Positions 31,458 through 40,736 of a stretch of DNA of 64,000 nt are shown piece after piece. This DNA comes from Treponema_C sp050320395 (lineage in GTDB: Bacteria; Spirochaetota; Spirochaetia; Treponematales; Treponemataceae), in the NCBI RefSeq assembly GCF_050320395.1, contig NZ_CP144459.1, positions 620,001 through 684,000 of the forward strand, given 5' to 3'. The notes under the pieces are model-generated. The model was given only the letters and a program-made list of their open reading frames with translations, was not told the origin of the DNA and did not search any database. The position numbers were made by a program, and so were the translations under genes. Numbering within the stretch: the stretch's first letter is position 1; every line of letters starts with the position of its first letter.

Positions 31458-32621
31458 ATGCAATTCAATTTTAAAACAGGCATATACAAGCTGAATGAGC
31501 AGGCCAATTTCGATTTTCAATTAAACCGTCTTATTATGTGGGACGGGGGCGACTTGGACGAAGTGCGCGGCATATCGCATAAAATAAAGGACAGCGAAAG
31601 CTGGAAGCGCGAACTTATCGCCTTGGGCGATAAGGCTTTTGCCGAAAAACGTATCGAAAATGCGATTGCCTATTACCGTATGAGCGAGTTTTTTATGTAC
31701 GACGGGGATCCCGATAAAAAAAAGTATTATAAAAAAGCCTGCGATTTGTTTTACGACTTTTATCAAGCTTATTTTAAAAGCGGCGAAGTACGGCGTTTTG
31801 AAGTTCCGTACGAAAACGTAAAACTGCCGGTTATGTATACGCCAGCAAAGAGGAAATGCAAAGACTGCATTGTGCTTCACGGAGGAAACGACAGTTATTT
31901 TGAAGAGCTTTTTATACCCATGCTTTATTTTGCCTCCAAGGGATTCGATGTCTATCTTTTTGAAGGGCCGGGGCAGGGCGGCGTTGTCCGCCTTCAAAAC
32001 AAGCATTTTACCCATGAATGGGAAAAGCCCGTTGCGGCGGTTTTGGATTATTTTAACTTAAGCGATGTTACGATTATCGGGGCTTCTTTGGGCGGTATGC
32101 TTTCTTCCCGGGCCGCCGCCTTTGAAAAGCGCATAAAGCGAGTTATTGCGTGGAGCGTGTTTCCTTCTTTTGTGGAGATTCTTCTCGGCAGTCTGCCTTC
32201 CGCCCGCCGCCGTATGTTACGGTTGTGCCTGCGCTTAAAACTGAAAGGCTTGTTGAATGCCGCCCTTAAAAAGGCCGCCCAAAAAGACGAATTGACGCGC
32301 TGGGGACTTTCGCACGGTATGTACGCATACGAGGCAAAAACACCCTACGAATACGTGAAAAAGATGGAGCGCTATCAAATCCTCGATATTGCGCACTTGA
32401 TAACTCAGGATGTACTGATTGCAGGGGCAAGCCGCGACCACTTTATCGATTATACCCTTGTCGGAAAAGAAATTGCCGCACTTAAAAACGTGCGTTCCCT
32501 TACTTTCCGTCTGTTTACCGAAGCCGAAAGCGCATCGAATCACTGCAATTGCGGCAATACGCGCCTTGTTCTCGATTACTTTATGCAGTGGATAGAAGGA
32601 ATAAAGGCGGCTCAAGTCTAG
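31458..32621 (+). CDS. Alpha/beta hydrolase
   Basis: The 387-residue protein has an N-terminal helical part (about 130 residues) and an alpha/beta-hydrolase core. The oxyanion region is VLHGGNDSYFEEL, the nucleophile elbow is GASLGG (Ser near residue 210), the acid Asp is likely in GASRDHF, and His is in SNHCNC near the C-terminus. This layout recalls the FrsA/EstA-like dipeptidyl or ester hydrolases. Substrate is unknown. No signal peptide. A GGAGG site precedes the ATG and a terminator follows. Confidence 0.85.
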   Translation: MQFNFKTGIYKLNEQANFDFQLNRLIMWDGGDLDEVRGISHKIKDSESWKRELIALGDKAFAEKRIENAIAYYRMSEFFMYDGDPDKKKYYKKACDLFYDFYQAYFKSGEVRRFEVPYENVKLPVMYTPAKRKCKDCIVLHGGNDSYFEELFIPMLYFASKGFDVYLFEGPGQGGVVRLQNKHFTHEWEKPVAAVLDYFNLSDVTIIGASLGGMLSSRAAAFEKRIKRVIAWSVFPSFVEILLGSLPSARRRMLRLCLRLKLKGLLNAALKKAAQKDELTRWGLSHGMYAYEAKTPYEYVKKMERYQILDIAHLITQDVLIAGASRDHFIDYTLVGKEIAALKNVRSLTFRLFTEAESASNHCNCGNTRLVLDYFMQWIEGIKAAQV

Positions 32622-32640
32622 GGACGGCGTATCGGTTATC

Positions 32641-32684
32641 GGGCTGTCCGAAAAGCCGGCCGATTTTGGGGACGCCCTTTTACA
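32641..32684 (+). terminator. Terminator-like hairpin after the hydrolase gene
   Basis: GGGCTGTCCGAAAA and GGGGACGCCC form an imperfect stem followed by TTTTA. It shares the GGCTGTCCG word with hairpins at 54694 and 57027. Confidence 0.5.
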
Positions 32685-32690
32685 TTCTAC

Positions 32691-32719
32691 TTGACTATTC
32701 GTGTGCTGTTTGGTAACAT
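32691..32719 (+). promoter_or_regulatory. Promoter for rpsT
   Basis: TTGACT at 32691-32696 and TAACAT at 32714-32719 have a 17-base spacer. They give a leader of about 65 bases before rpsT. Confidence 0.55.
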
Positions 32720-32793
32720 ATAAAAATCGTTAGATAATGCACAGGCATTATTAAATCAGCTTTAAAACCAGTTTTTGTTTGGAGGGTTTTCCT

Positions 32794-33072
32794 TTGGCAG
32801 TAAAAAAATCATCTGCGGAAAAAAGATTTAGACAGAGTGAAGAAAGACGTTTACGCAATAAAGCGGTAAAGAGTTCCGCACGTACATGTGCAAAAAAATT
32901 CGTCGCTGCGGTACAGGCAAAAGACCAGCCGCTTGCCGCCGAAACCTTGCGCCTTTTATGCAAAGAGCTTGATACGGCCGGACGTAAGGGAATTTTAACC
33001 CGCAATGCCGTTTCGCGCAAAAAATCGCGCATGATGAAACTCTACAACGTTTCATTCGCCGCGGCAAAGTAA
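32794..33072 (+). CDS. rpsT: 30S ribosomal protein S20
   Basis: S20 binds 16S rRNA early in 30S assembly. The 92-residue product has the family pattern KKSSAEKRFRQSEERRLRNKA, then SRKKSRMMKL near the end. The start is TTG at 32794, giving MAVKKSS, with GGAGGG at 32781-32786. A non-AUG start is common for rpsT and can weaken translation for feedback. Confidence 0.92.
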   Translation: MAVKKSSAEKRFRQSEERRLRNKAVKSSARTCAKKFVAAVQAKDQPLAAETLRLLCKELDTAGRKGILTRNAVSRKKSRMMKLYNVSFAAAK

Positions 33073-33122
33073 ATCGGATATTTTATTTTATAAAAACGGT
33101 TTGCAGCTCGGAGAGGATTTTG

Positions 33123-33440
33123 ATGGAACAAAAAAAGGTAACAAAATTCGACTTGGTTGAATCGGTATATCTTGAAACGAATTGTGAAAAAAAGACAGTG
33201 CAAACCGTACTTGAATCCGTTCTCGAAAACATCAAATCTTCTCTAAAAGACGGCGCTACCATTGAATTGCGGGGTTTCGGTACCTTTGAACCGCGGCTTC
33301 GCAAGGGGCGTTCCCGTGCGCGCAATCCTAAAACCGGTGAAGAGCTTTCGGTTGCCCCTCATTATGTGGCGGCCTTTCGTTCCGGCCAGGAGCTGAAAAA
33401 CGCTTTGTGGGAACTTCCCGTTCCCGCAAAAAAGTCATGA
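33123..33440 (+). CDS. hup: HU-family DNA-binding protein
   Basis: The 105-residue histone-like protein has the N-terminal helices, the DNA-binding beta arm (GFGTFEPRLRKGRSRARNPKTGEE) and a short C-terminal helix. It likely bends DNA as a dimer. Its end overlaps lnt by 4 bases. GGAGAGG precedes the ATG at 33123. Confidence 0.92.
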   Translation: MEQKKVTKFDLVESVYLETNCEKKTVQTVLESVLENIKSSLKDGATIELRGFGTFEPRLRKGRSRARNPKTGEELSVAPHYVAAFRSGQELKNALWELPVPAKKS

Positions 33441-35119
33441 AACAATTTTATATAAATATAAGTCTTTTAGTTTCGGGCATTCTCTTGTTTGCCCTGCCTC
33501 AGCCGTCTTTTATATACGCGCAGGGACTGCCGTTTATATCGTATTTTTCGTTTATCCCGATTTTTATTCTTACCCGGCGTTTAAGCCGGAAAAGCGTATG
33601 GCTGTACGGTATGCTCTACGGTATAGGCTGTTATGTAGTCTTTACAAGCTGGCTTGCCAACTTTCATCCGATGGGCATTACGGTTATTTCTTTTTTATAC
33701 GGAGTGCAGCTTTGTCTTGTATTTCCGCTTTTAAAAGCCGCTTGGAGTTTATGGGGCGAAAAATTATGGATAGCTCAGTGGATTGTCTGGTGCGCGTATG
33801 AATACCTCAAAACCAAGGGCTTTGCCGGTTTTAATTACGGAGTTACCGCGTATTCCCATTGGAATGTTCCGGTTTTGATTCAATGTGCCGATATAGCCGG
33901 TGTGTGGGGCTTAAGCGCCCTTATCACTTTTCCGTCGATGTGGTTTGCCCAAGTCTTATATCCTCTGTTTGAAAAATATCCGGCTGTGCCCGGAAAAACC
34001 GCATCGGAAGAACGTGAACAGCGGCTTCGGAAATCTAACGTTTTGCACATTCGTCAGCGCGTAAAAAAATACCGCATAAGCGCCCTTATATGGTGTGTTG
34101 TTTTTGCCGCCGCCATTGTATACGGTTTTGTATCCCGTGTCGATTACGGCGGAACTCCTACGCAAAAGGTTGTTTTAGTACAAACGAACACCGACCCGTG
34201 GATAGGCGGTACTGCGGCATACAGGCGCGACTTAACGACGCTCAAGCGCTTAACGGATAAAGCCCTTGCCGAACATCCCGATGCAAGTCTTGTCGTATGG
34301 CCGGAAACAGCCTTTATTCCGCGAATCCGTTGGCATTACCGCCTCAGAGCCGACCGCGAGCGCTTTGAATTGGTGGACGAACTTTTGCATTACATGGATT
34401 CAAAACAGGTTCCCTTTGTCATCGGCAACGATGATACGGTCGAAGGATATAACTCTTTAGGGGACTACGGCGAAATAAGTTATAATGCCGTTTTATTGTT
34501 CCGCCCGGGAGAAAACGTTATTCCGCCCGAACCGGAGCTCTACCATAAAATGCATTTGGTGCCCTTTACCGAATACTTCCCCTTTGAAAAAATGTTTCCG
34601 ACGATATACCGCCTGCTTTTAAACGGCGACACTCACATGTGGACTCCCGGAAAAGAGCCGGTTGTGTTTTCCGCAGGAGACTTGCGTTTCGGGACTCCCG
34701 TTTGTTTTGAAGATACTTTCGGCTATATCGGGCGGCGCTATGTAAATGCGGGTGCAAACGCCTTGGTTAATCTTTCCAACGACGCATGGTCGAAAAGTCT
34801 TGCCTGTCAATACCAGCATCTTTCAATGGCGGTTTTCCGCTCGGTTGAAAACAGAGTACCGACCGTGCGTGCAACCGCTTCGGGGCAAACGGCAATGATC
34901 GATCCGAACGGAAAGGTTTGTTCTATGCTTGAACCCTTTTGCGAGGGGTATCTTGCCGTTTCCGTTCCCGTTTTGACAAAGGTGAGGAAAACCGTATATA
35001 CTGCATGGGGAGATTATGCGGGCATTGCTTTCGCTTGTGCCGCTTTCTTTTTATTGTTGTTCAAAATTATGGAGAAAATGTTATGCCGATTTCATACCGC
35101 CAAAAAGAAGGCGATTTAA
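33437..35119 (+). CDS. lnt: Apolipoprotein N-acyltransferase
   Basis: Lnt adds the third acyl chain to lipoproteins at the periplasmic face of the inner membrane. The 560-residue protein has about six N-terminal helices and a C-terminal helix around a nitrilase-like domain. The triad is visible as Glu in VWPETAF, Lys in HKMHLVPFTEYFP and Cys in TPVCFEDTFG. I use the ATG at 33437, which overlaps hup by 4 bases. An insert of about 30 charged residues (near position 190) follows helix 6. The many lipoproteins here fit its presence. Confidence 0.92.
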   Translation: MKQFYINISLLVSGILLFALPQPSFIYAQGLPFISYFSFIPIFILTRRLSRKSVWLYGMLYGIGCYVVFTSWLANFHPMGITVISFLYGVQLCLVFPLLKAAWSLWGEKLWIAQWIVWCAYEYLKTKGFAGFNYGVTAYSHWNVPVLIQCADIAGVWGLSALITFPSMWFAQVLYPLFEKYPAVPGKTASEEREQRLRKSNVLHIRQRVKKYRISALIWCVVFAAAIVYGFVSRVDYGGTPTQKVVLVQTNTDPWIGGTAAYRRDLTTLKRLTDKALAEHPDASLVVWPETAFIPRIRWHYRLRADRERFELVDELLHYMDSKQVPFVIGNDDTVEGYNSLGDYGEISYNAVLLFRPGENVIPPEPELYHKMHLVPFTEYFPFEKMFPTIYRLLLNGDTHMWTPGKEPVVFSAGDLRFGTPVCFEDTFGYIGRRYVNAGANALVNLSNDAWSKSLACQYQHLSMAVFRSVENRVPTVRATASGQTAMIDPNGKVCSMLEPFCEGYLAVSVPVLTKVRKTVYTAWGDYAGIAFACAAFFLLLFKIMEKMLCRFHTAKKKAI

Positions 35120-35520
35120 CGATATTGGGTTCCGAAACCGAATTGAACGGAAAGCTTCAGTTCAGCGGGAATTTGGTGATTACGGGAAAATTTACGGGTT
35201 CAATCGAGTCGACAGGCAGTCTTGTAGTCGAAAAGACAGGTGTTTGTACCGTCGATAAAATCAAAGCCGATTCGATAACCGTCGCAGGTCAGGTTGAAGG
35301 CGATATGTATGCCAAAACGAAGCTTGAAATGTTTTCAGGCAGTAAAATAATCGGCGATGTGGAAACTTCGCGGCTGCGTATAGATGAAAAAGTGAATTTT
35401 CACGGTCAGGTGAAGATGAGTGATGAAGTTCCCGACGTGGATATTTTTTCCGTTTCCGTTTCCGAATATAAGCGCATGGTATCGCAGCGCGCTTTAGCCG
35501 AAGAAGAAGACGATACATAG
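35083..35520 (+). CDS. Bactofilin
   Basis: Bactofilins polymerise without nucleotide into scaffolds that shape cells; in spirochaetes they are linked to cell form. The 145-residue protein has the right-handed beta-helix core with repeating hydrophobic steps (LNGKLQFSGNLVITGKFTGS onward) and flexible ends; the end is acidic (EEEDDT). The ATG at 35083 has GGAGAAAATGTT before it and lies inside the last codons of lnt, a 37-base overlap in another frame. Confidence 0.88.
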   Translation: MPISYRQKEGDLTILGSETELNGKLQFSGNLVITGKFTGSIESTGSLVVEKTGVCTVDKIKADSITVAGQVEGDMYAKTKLEMFSGSKIIGDVETSRLRIDEKVNFHGQVKMSDEVPDVDIFSVSVSEYKRMVSQRALAEEEDDT

Positions 35521-35527
35521 GATGAAC

Positions 35528-35556
35528 TTGACCTTTTGTCTTTTTTTTGCTAAGAT
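35528..35556 (+). promoter_or_regulatory. Promoter for rho
   Basis: TTGACC at 35528-35533 and TAAGAT at 35551-35556 are spaced by 17 bases, 80 bases before the rho start. Confidence 0.55.
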
Positions 35557-35636
35557 GAATTATTCGATTACACAGTACCTTTTTATAAATGTTTCAAATA
35601 TCAAATTTGCAATCAATGACATGATGGAGATATTTA

Positions 35637-37313
35637 ATGGCAGTGAATCAAAGACGCCGTTTTATTGATGAGGCGGAGCACGCCGAAGCGGGTGAAAATT
35701 CCCTTTCCGATTCCCAAAGTTCATTTAACTTTACCGGCGATGAGCCGCACTTTACGGACAGCACTGAAGGAAGTCCTTCCGCGCGTGATGGGGAAAACGG
35801 TGACAGCGATGCGGAACATTCCGCAAGTGCAAAAGAAAAACGGGTTGTGGTACGCCCCAAGGCCAAACGTACCGTGCGTGCAAAGCCTTCCGCACGCTCT
35901 TCGGCTTCAAGGCAGGAACATGTATCGTCCGAAGCGGCGGCTCCCGATTTTCGAAGCGATGATGTCCGCGCCTCTTATGCGGACAAAAATGAAAACGGAC
36001 AAGCGGATGCGGATACCGATTTACAAAACCGCGATTCAAAGCCCCGCCTTTCAATCAATGAATTGACAAAGATGAGTATGCCCGGTTTGCGCGACCTTGC
36101 CGCCCAATACGGGGTTCCGCGCGACGATTTGGCGCCGATGAAAAAACAGGAGCTTATCTTCGTTATATTAAAATCCCATACCGAGCACGGAGGCATTATC
36201 TTTGCTTCCGGCGCTTTGGAGATTTTGCCCGACGGCTACGGCTTTTTGCGCTCCCCGCAAAACAGCTATTTGTCGGGTCCCGACGATATTTATATTTCGC
36301 CGAGCCAAATACGTCTGTTTAACTTAAAAACGGGCGATACGGTCTACGGTCAAATCCGCTCTCCCAAAGAAGGAGAACGCTTTTTTGCTCTTTTGCGCAT
36401 AGAAACCGTTAACGATGATGAAACGCGGGCGGCTCAAACGCGTATTCCCTTTGAAAACTTAACCCCCCTTCATCCGGACAGAAAGCTCAATTTGGAAACA
36501 AGACCCGATGAGCTTTCGACGCGTATTATCAATCTTTTTTCGCCGATAGGAAAGGGCCAGCGTGCGCTGATTGTCGCACCGCCGAAGGCCGGTAAAACCA
36601 TCTTAATGCAAAAAATTGCGAACGCGATTACCGCAAATCATCCGGAAGTCTGCCTTATTGTATTGCTTATAGATGAGCGTCCCGAAGAAGTTACGGAAAT
36701 GGAGCGCTCGATACATGCCGAAGTTATTTCTTCAACCTTTGACGAACCGGCGACACGCCATGTGCAGGTTGCCGAAATGGTATTGGAAAAGGCTAAACGC
36801 CTTGTAGAGCACAAGCGCGACGTCGTTATCTTTTTGGATTCGATTACCCGTCTTGCGCGCGCCTATAACCAAACCGTTCCCACTTCGGGAAAGGTGCTTT
36901 CAGGCGGTGTCGACTCGAATGCCCTGCACAAGCCCAAGCGCTTTTTCGGTGCGGCGCGCAACGTGGAAGAAGGCGGAAGCCTTACGATTATATCCACAGC
37001 CCTCATTGAAACCGGAAGCCGCATGGACGAAGTTATATTCGAAGAGTTTAAAGGTACGGGCAATATGGAAATCAACCTCGACCGTAAACTTGCAGACCGC
37101 CGCCTTTTCCCGGCAATCAATATTAAAAAGTCCAGTACGCGCAAAGAGGAATTATTGCTTACCGAAGAAGAACTGCAAAAAATTTGGGTCTTGCGCAAAG
37201 TAATAAATCCGATGGACGATGCGGAAATTATGGAATTACTGCTTGACAGAATGCGAAAAACAAAGAATAATGAAGCATTCTTGCGCTCGATGAATACCGG
37301 CGAATCTTTTTAA
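35637..37313 (+). CDS. rho: Transcription termination factor Rho
   Basis: Rho is the hexameric RNA helicase that ends transcription. The 558-residue protein has an N-terminal extension of about 140 residues rich in Ser, Glu, Asp and Arg, then the Rho N-terminal helix bundle (LTKMSMPGLRDLAAQYGVP), the cold-shock-like RNA domain and the ATPase. Walker A is APPKAGKT, Walker B is VIFLDSITRLARA, and the Q/R loop regions are intact. Such extensions occur in several phyla and often add RNA contacts. It is followed 26 bases later by rpmE. Confidence 0.95.
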   Translation: MAVNQRRRFIDEAEHAEAGENSLSDSQSSFNFTGDEPHFTDSTEGSPSARDGENGDSDAEHSASAKEKRVVVRPKAKRTVRAKPSARSSASRQEHVSSEAAAPDFRSDDVRASYADKNENGQADADTDLQNRDSKPRLSINELTKMSMPGLRDLAAQYGVPRDDLAPMKKQELIFVILKSHTEHGGIIFASGALEILPDGYGFLRSPQNSYLSGPDDIYISPSQIRLFNLKTGDTVYGQIRSPKEGERFFALLRIETVNDDETRAAQTRIPFENLTPLHPDRKLNLETRPDELSTRIINLFSPIGKGQRALIVAPPKAGKTILMQKIANAITANHPEVCLIVLLIDERPEEVTEMERSIHAEVISSTFDEPATRHVQVAEMVLEKAKRLVEHKRDVVIFLDSITRLARAYNQTVPTSGKVLSGGVDSNALHKPKRFFGAARNVEEGGSLTIISTALIETGSRMDEVIFEEFKGTGNMEINLDRKLADRRLFPAINIKKSSTRKEELLLTEEELQKIWVLRKVINPMDDAEIMELLLDRMRKTKNNEAFLRSMNTGESF

Positions 37314-37339
37314 TACACAGGAATTACTAGGAGTTATAT

Positions 37340-37555
37340 ATGAAAAAAGACCTTCATCCCGATTATCAATTGACGAAAATTACCTGCGCTTGCGGTAATG
37401 TTATCGAAACCCGTTCAACCGTTAAAAATATCGATGTTGAAATTTGCTCGGCCTGTCACCCGTTTTTTACCGGAAAACAAAAACTGGTAGACACGGCAGG
37501 ACGTATTGAACGCTTTAACAAGCGCTTTAACATTAAACCTACTGCCGCTCAATAA
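37340..37555 (+). CDS. rpmE: 50S ribosomal protein L31 (zinc-binding form)
   Basis: The 71-residue protein has the cysteines of the zinc-binding L31 type (CACG and CSACHPFFTG). It sits on the 50S central protuberance. It follows rho closely, as in many bacteria, and a strong terminator follows. Confidence 0.93.
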   Translation: MKKDLHPDYQLTKITCACGNVIETRSTVKNIDVEICSACHPFFTGKQKLVDTAGRIERFNKRFNIKPTAAQ

Positions 37556-37567
37556 GCTTACGCTTTT

Positions 37568-37650
37568 AAAAATCCTGCCGGGATTTTTACGTATAAACGG
37601 CTTCGGCTTTTTTTGCTTCCCAAAAGGCGGAAAAGCGGAGCCGTTTTTTT
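37568..37650 (+). terminator. Double terminator after rpmE
   Basis: AAAAATCC/GGATTTTT (37568-37588) is followed by a second hairpin AAACGGCT/AGCCGTTT (37595-37646) ending in a seven-T run. The arrangement may also serve the converging epmA gene. Confidence 0.75.
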
Positions 37651-37679
37651 AACGTGTGCCCGCAGGCGGCTGCCCGGCC

Positions 37680-38786
37680 TTAAAGTTCAAGGGGGAAGGG
37701 GAGTATCGGTTCTATGCTCGTCCTCCCGCATAAAAGGGCTATAAGGCGGTCGGCACCCAGAGCAACTCCCGAACAGCTTGGAAAATCATTAAAAATCTTC
37801 CAATATTCGCCGTCGGATGCATGAGGTACGAGGGCGGTTTTTTCTTTTAAACGCCCTTCTTTTTCAAAATAAGCGTGTACCCTTTCGGGGTTTTGTTCTT
37901 CGGTATAACAGTTTGCAAGTTCGATTCCCCGAGCATAAAGTTCCCAGCGTTCTTTCCATAGTGCGCCGTTTTTTGCGTCCGGCGCGCCGCTTCCTGTTTC
38001 CGGTGCGCCGTTTTCGGATAAACCGTTTTGCGGTGCGCAGTCCTTTGCAAGGCAGGGCACAAAGGCGGGATAATCGGTTAAAAAAACGGGTTTTTCGCAG
38101 GGCAAATTCGGTTCAACCGCATGGACGAAAATCAATTCATATAAATCGTCAATGCCCCATGTATCGAAGGGGTTTTCGGTGCTTTCGCCAAGTTCAAGGC
38201 GGCGCGCTTGCTCTGCCAAGCCCTGTACCGAAGCATAACGGCTTAAACGGAAGCCCGCATAGCGCTCAAAGGCATCGTCCATAGTTAAGCGTATAAAGGG
38301 CGGCCGTAAAAAATCCCAGGGGTCTGTGCCGGCTGCTTCGGCGCTGCAGTTTTCTCCGCCGGTGCTGCGGTTTTGCCCGTTCGGAGGGGGCGGGAGTAAA
38401 AAGTCGAAAAGCCGTTCGGTAATTTCCATCGAGTCCTTATAATCGGCGTTCATTGTATAATATTCGAGCATGGTAAATTCGGGGCTGTGTATGCGCGCCG
38501 AAGATTCGCCGTTCCGGTAGCATTTGGATAATTGGAATACGTCAACCTTGTGCTGCGCTATAATGCGTTTGATGTAAACTTCGGGAGAGGGAACCAAATA
38601 CAATGCTGTGCTTTCCTGCGGGGTGCCGGGTTTTATATAATCGGTTTTAAAAACTTCAAGGCAGGTTTCGGGAATAAGGGCGGGGCTGAGGGCGGGGGTA
38701 TCGAGTTCAAGGTAGCCGCGCTCGGTAAAAAAACGCCTGATGTTTTGCAAAATGCGGGCGCGTTCGCGCAAAAGTTCCAAATCCAT
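37680..38786 (-). CDS. epmA: EF-P lysyltransferase-like (GenX/PoxA) protein with insert
   Basis: EpmA relatives of class II LysRS activate beta-lysine and attach it to elongation factor P. The 368-residue protein lacks the LysRS anticodon domain and has motif 2 region FQLSKCYRNGESSARIHSPEFTMLE and motif 3 region GVALGADRLIALLCG. Two inserts interrupt it. One, near residue 145, is Asn/Gly/Ser-rich. The other, near residue 260, is a run of repeated Asn-Gly-Ala-Pro words (QNGLSENGAPETGSGAPDA) just before the conserved ELYARGIELANCY. No efp or epmB gene is in the window, so the substrate is inferred. Confidence 0.82.
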   Translation of the reverse strand: MDLELLRERARILQNIRRFFTERGYLELDTPALSPALIPETCLEVFKTDYIKPGTPQESTALYLVPSPEVYIKRIIAQHKVDVFQLSKCYRNGESSARIHSPEFTMLEYYTMNADYKDSMEITERLFDFLLPPPPNGQNRSTGGENCSAEAAGTDPWDFLRPPFIRLTMDDAFERYAGFRLSRYASVQGLAEQARRLELGESTENPFDTWGIDDLYELIFVHAVEPNLPCEKPVFLTDYPAFVPCLAKDCAPQNGLSENGAPETGSGAPDAKNGALWKERWELYARGIELANCYTEEQNPERVHAYFEKEGRLKEKTALVPHASDGEYWKIFNDFPSCSGVALGADRLIALLCGRTSIEPILPFPLEL

Positions 38787-38829
38787 AGGACACTATACCA
38801 TTTTTGCCGTTTTTATGGTAGCATAAGCT

Positions 38830-39537
38830 ATGAGCCGCCCAAAATTGTTCCGTATAATAGATAAAGCCGTATTCGATTATAAATTGATAGAACAAGACGA
38901 CCGCATTCTTGTCGGGCTTTCAGGCGGTAAGGATTCGACCGCCTTGGCCGAATATTTGGCCGACCGCCTGCGCCAGGGCCGCGAGCGCTTTGAAGTATGC
39001 GCCCTGCACGTTGAAAGCGGCATAGGCTCATCGTTACACGCCGAATTGCGCGAAAAGCTTGAAGGCTGGGGAATCCCCGTAAAAACGATTTGCGCCGATG
39101 TTTTGGCGCGCTTAAAGCCGGGAAAAGCCATGAATTGCTGGTGGTGTTCCACCCAAAGGCGAAGCGAACTGAATACCTACGCGATTGAAAACGGCTTTAA
39201 CAAAATTGCCCTCGGACACCATTTGGACGATGTTTTGGAAACCCTGTTAATGAATGCCCTGCAAAAGGGTGAACTTTCGACAATGCCGCCGCGCTTAACA
39301 TACGATAAATATCCGGTAACGATTATACGCCCCCTGTGCCTTGCCGACGAGCGGACGATTATAGACCATGCCGAAAAATGCGGTTATAAAAGTATTACCT
39401 GCACTTGTACCTATCAAGACAATTCGGCACGCAAAAAGGCGCGCTCAAAGCTTGAAGCGTTAACCGGCGGCAGTCCCGCCCTGAAGCGCCGCTTGTTTGA
39501 AGCTTTAAAAAACATAAAAAGAGAGTACTTGCCGTGA
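38830..39537 (+). CDS. TtcA-like PP-loop tRNA thiolation protein
   Basis: The 235-residue protein has the PP-loop GLSGGKDSTALAEYLAD that activates a tRNA base with ATP, a CxxC (NCWWCSTQRR) and a further Cys pair (CTCTY), the set that holds the Fe-S cluster in TtcA/TtuA enzymes. It would make 2-thiocytidine or a related thio base. It is divergent from epmA with 43 bases between starts. Confidence 0.82.
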   Translation: MSRPKLFRIIDKAVFDYKLIEQDDRILVGLSGGKDSTALAEYLADRLRQGRERFEVCALHVESGIGSSLHAELREKLEGWGIPVKTICADVLARLKPGKAMNCWWCSTQRRSELNTYAIENGFNKIALGHHLDDVLETLLMNALQKGELSTMPPRLTYDKYPVTIIRPLCLADERTIIDHAEKCGYKSITCTCTYQDNSARKKARSKLEALTGGSPALKRRLFEALKNIKREYLP

Positions 39538-39585
39538 ATAGGACGACCGGTCTTAAAGCGATTTGTATCGTGCGTTTCCATCCTT

Positions 39586-40458
39586 TTACAAGTCCGCAAT
39601 TTCTTCTTCGGAAAGACCGGTGATTTTTGAAATCAAGCTGATACCGAGATTTTCAAGCCGCATTAACCGTGCCGTTTCCAGTTTTGTTTGACGGGCACCT
39701 TGAGACAAGCCTTTTTCAAGACCGATGGCTTCGCTTTCTTCTCTTTGAACCGCTATATCGGTTGCGTAATCGTATTCACTTAATAACATATTCATTACCT
39801 CCCGCGATTTGCGTTCCAAGTACTCTCTTAGTATATCATTATTTATACATTCCTGTACAGCTTTTTCAAAGCCTTTCTCTCTGTCCAGCTTGAGGTGTTT
39901 TCTCACAGTCTCTACAAATAAACTGTATTCCGAAAGCGGTTTACACTGATGAACTATCGTATCGGCTTTATTGAGGTTGATGTTCACTACTTCAACAGTC
40001 AGCTCAAGTTGAGGGTGAACGCAAGTTGTCATAAAAGCATCGGAAAGCTTCAGAATCTTCCGTTTGGGAAAATCTTCTTCACCGTTGTAGAAGACGTAGA
40101 ATTCGGGAGTAGGAATTTTAACCAAACGGCGTAAATACTTATCACGCGGATTTTGTATCTGCTCATATAAGCGGACTACATACTCCAAAAAGCGAAACGG
40201 CATATTTTCATTCACTGTAGACTGATGCTCGGCAAGTACGATGACTTTATTATCTACCAGAAAAGACACATCGTTATAAAAGTTCATGTACAGGATTTGC
40301 TCCAGCCTGATACGATGCAGCTCGCAGCCAAGTGTTAATTCCGTTCCGTGAAGCGCATTATACAAACTTATAAAGTTTGACTTTGCCGACGTGTCTGCCC
40401 CGAAAAAGTCGGCAAACACCGAGTCCTTATACGTTCGCTTGTGTGTAGCTTTTTTCAT
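39586..40458 (-). CDS. Rpn/PD-(D/E)XK nuclease-family protein, copy 2
   Basis: The 290-residue protein is nearly the same as copy 1 (12610-13470) through about residue 250, including the NDVSFLVDN and AEHQST active-site segments. After EAIGLEKG the sequence departs, with an added SQG and a tail LENLGISLISKITGLSEEEIADL. The start MKKATHK follows a GGAGGTCGGT sequence and the leader TAATATATATGGAGG-like word is shared with copies 1 and 3. The two copies have spread with their upstream boxes but not with the 32-bp repeat. Confidence 0.8.
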   Translation of the reverse strand: MKKATHKRTYKDSVFADFFGADTSAKSNFISLYNALHGTELTLGCELHRIRLEQILYMNFYNDVSFLVDNKVIVLAEHQSTVNENMPFRFLEYVVRLYEQIQNPRDKYLRRLVKIPTPEFYVFYNGEEDFPKRKILKLSDAFMTTCVHPQLELTVEVVNINLNKADTIVHQCKPLSEYSLFVETVRKHLKLDREKGFEKAVQECINNDILREYLERKSREVMNMLLSEYDYATDIAVQREESEAIGLEKGLSQGARQTKLETARLMRLENLGISLISKITGLSEEEIADL

Positions 40459-40597
40459 ACCGACCTCCATATATATTATTGGATTTGGTTACAAAAAAAA
40501 GACACATTTTACAAAAAAAAGTGTACAATTTTAATTGAGACCAAAGAGTACGAGGGTAAAACGCTTTTAAAACAGCTTTCTCCGAAGGTATTGATAG

Positions 40598-40714
40598 GGG
40601 GGCGCTTACCAAAAATCACTTGAAACGGCAAAATTCATGAAAAGAATGTATTATCCGACAAGTGATATTTGTACAATATTAAGTCTTTCCCTTGAACAAA
40701 TCGAAGCTCTCTAA
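40598..40714 (+). pseudogene. Remnant of an Rpn-family C-terminal tail
   Basis: The frame beginning after a six-G run reads GGAYQKSLETAKFMKRMYY and ends with LSLEQIEAL and a stop. That matches the pattern of Rpn tails (RQKALETARILKQ to SEAEIEKL) in copies 1 to 3. No upstream catalytic part remains in frame; the preceding bases stop at TAG (40595). It lies on the plus strand, opposite to copy 2. This looks like the end of a lost gene. Confidence 0.6.
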
Positions 40715-40736
40715 TTCCTGCCTGTCCGTTTAACCC

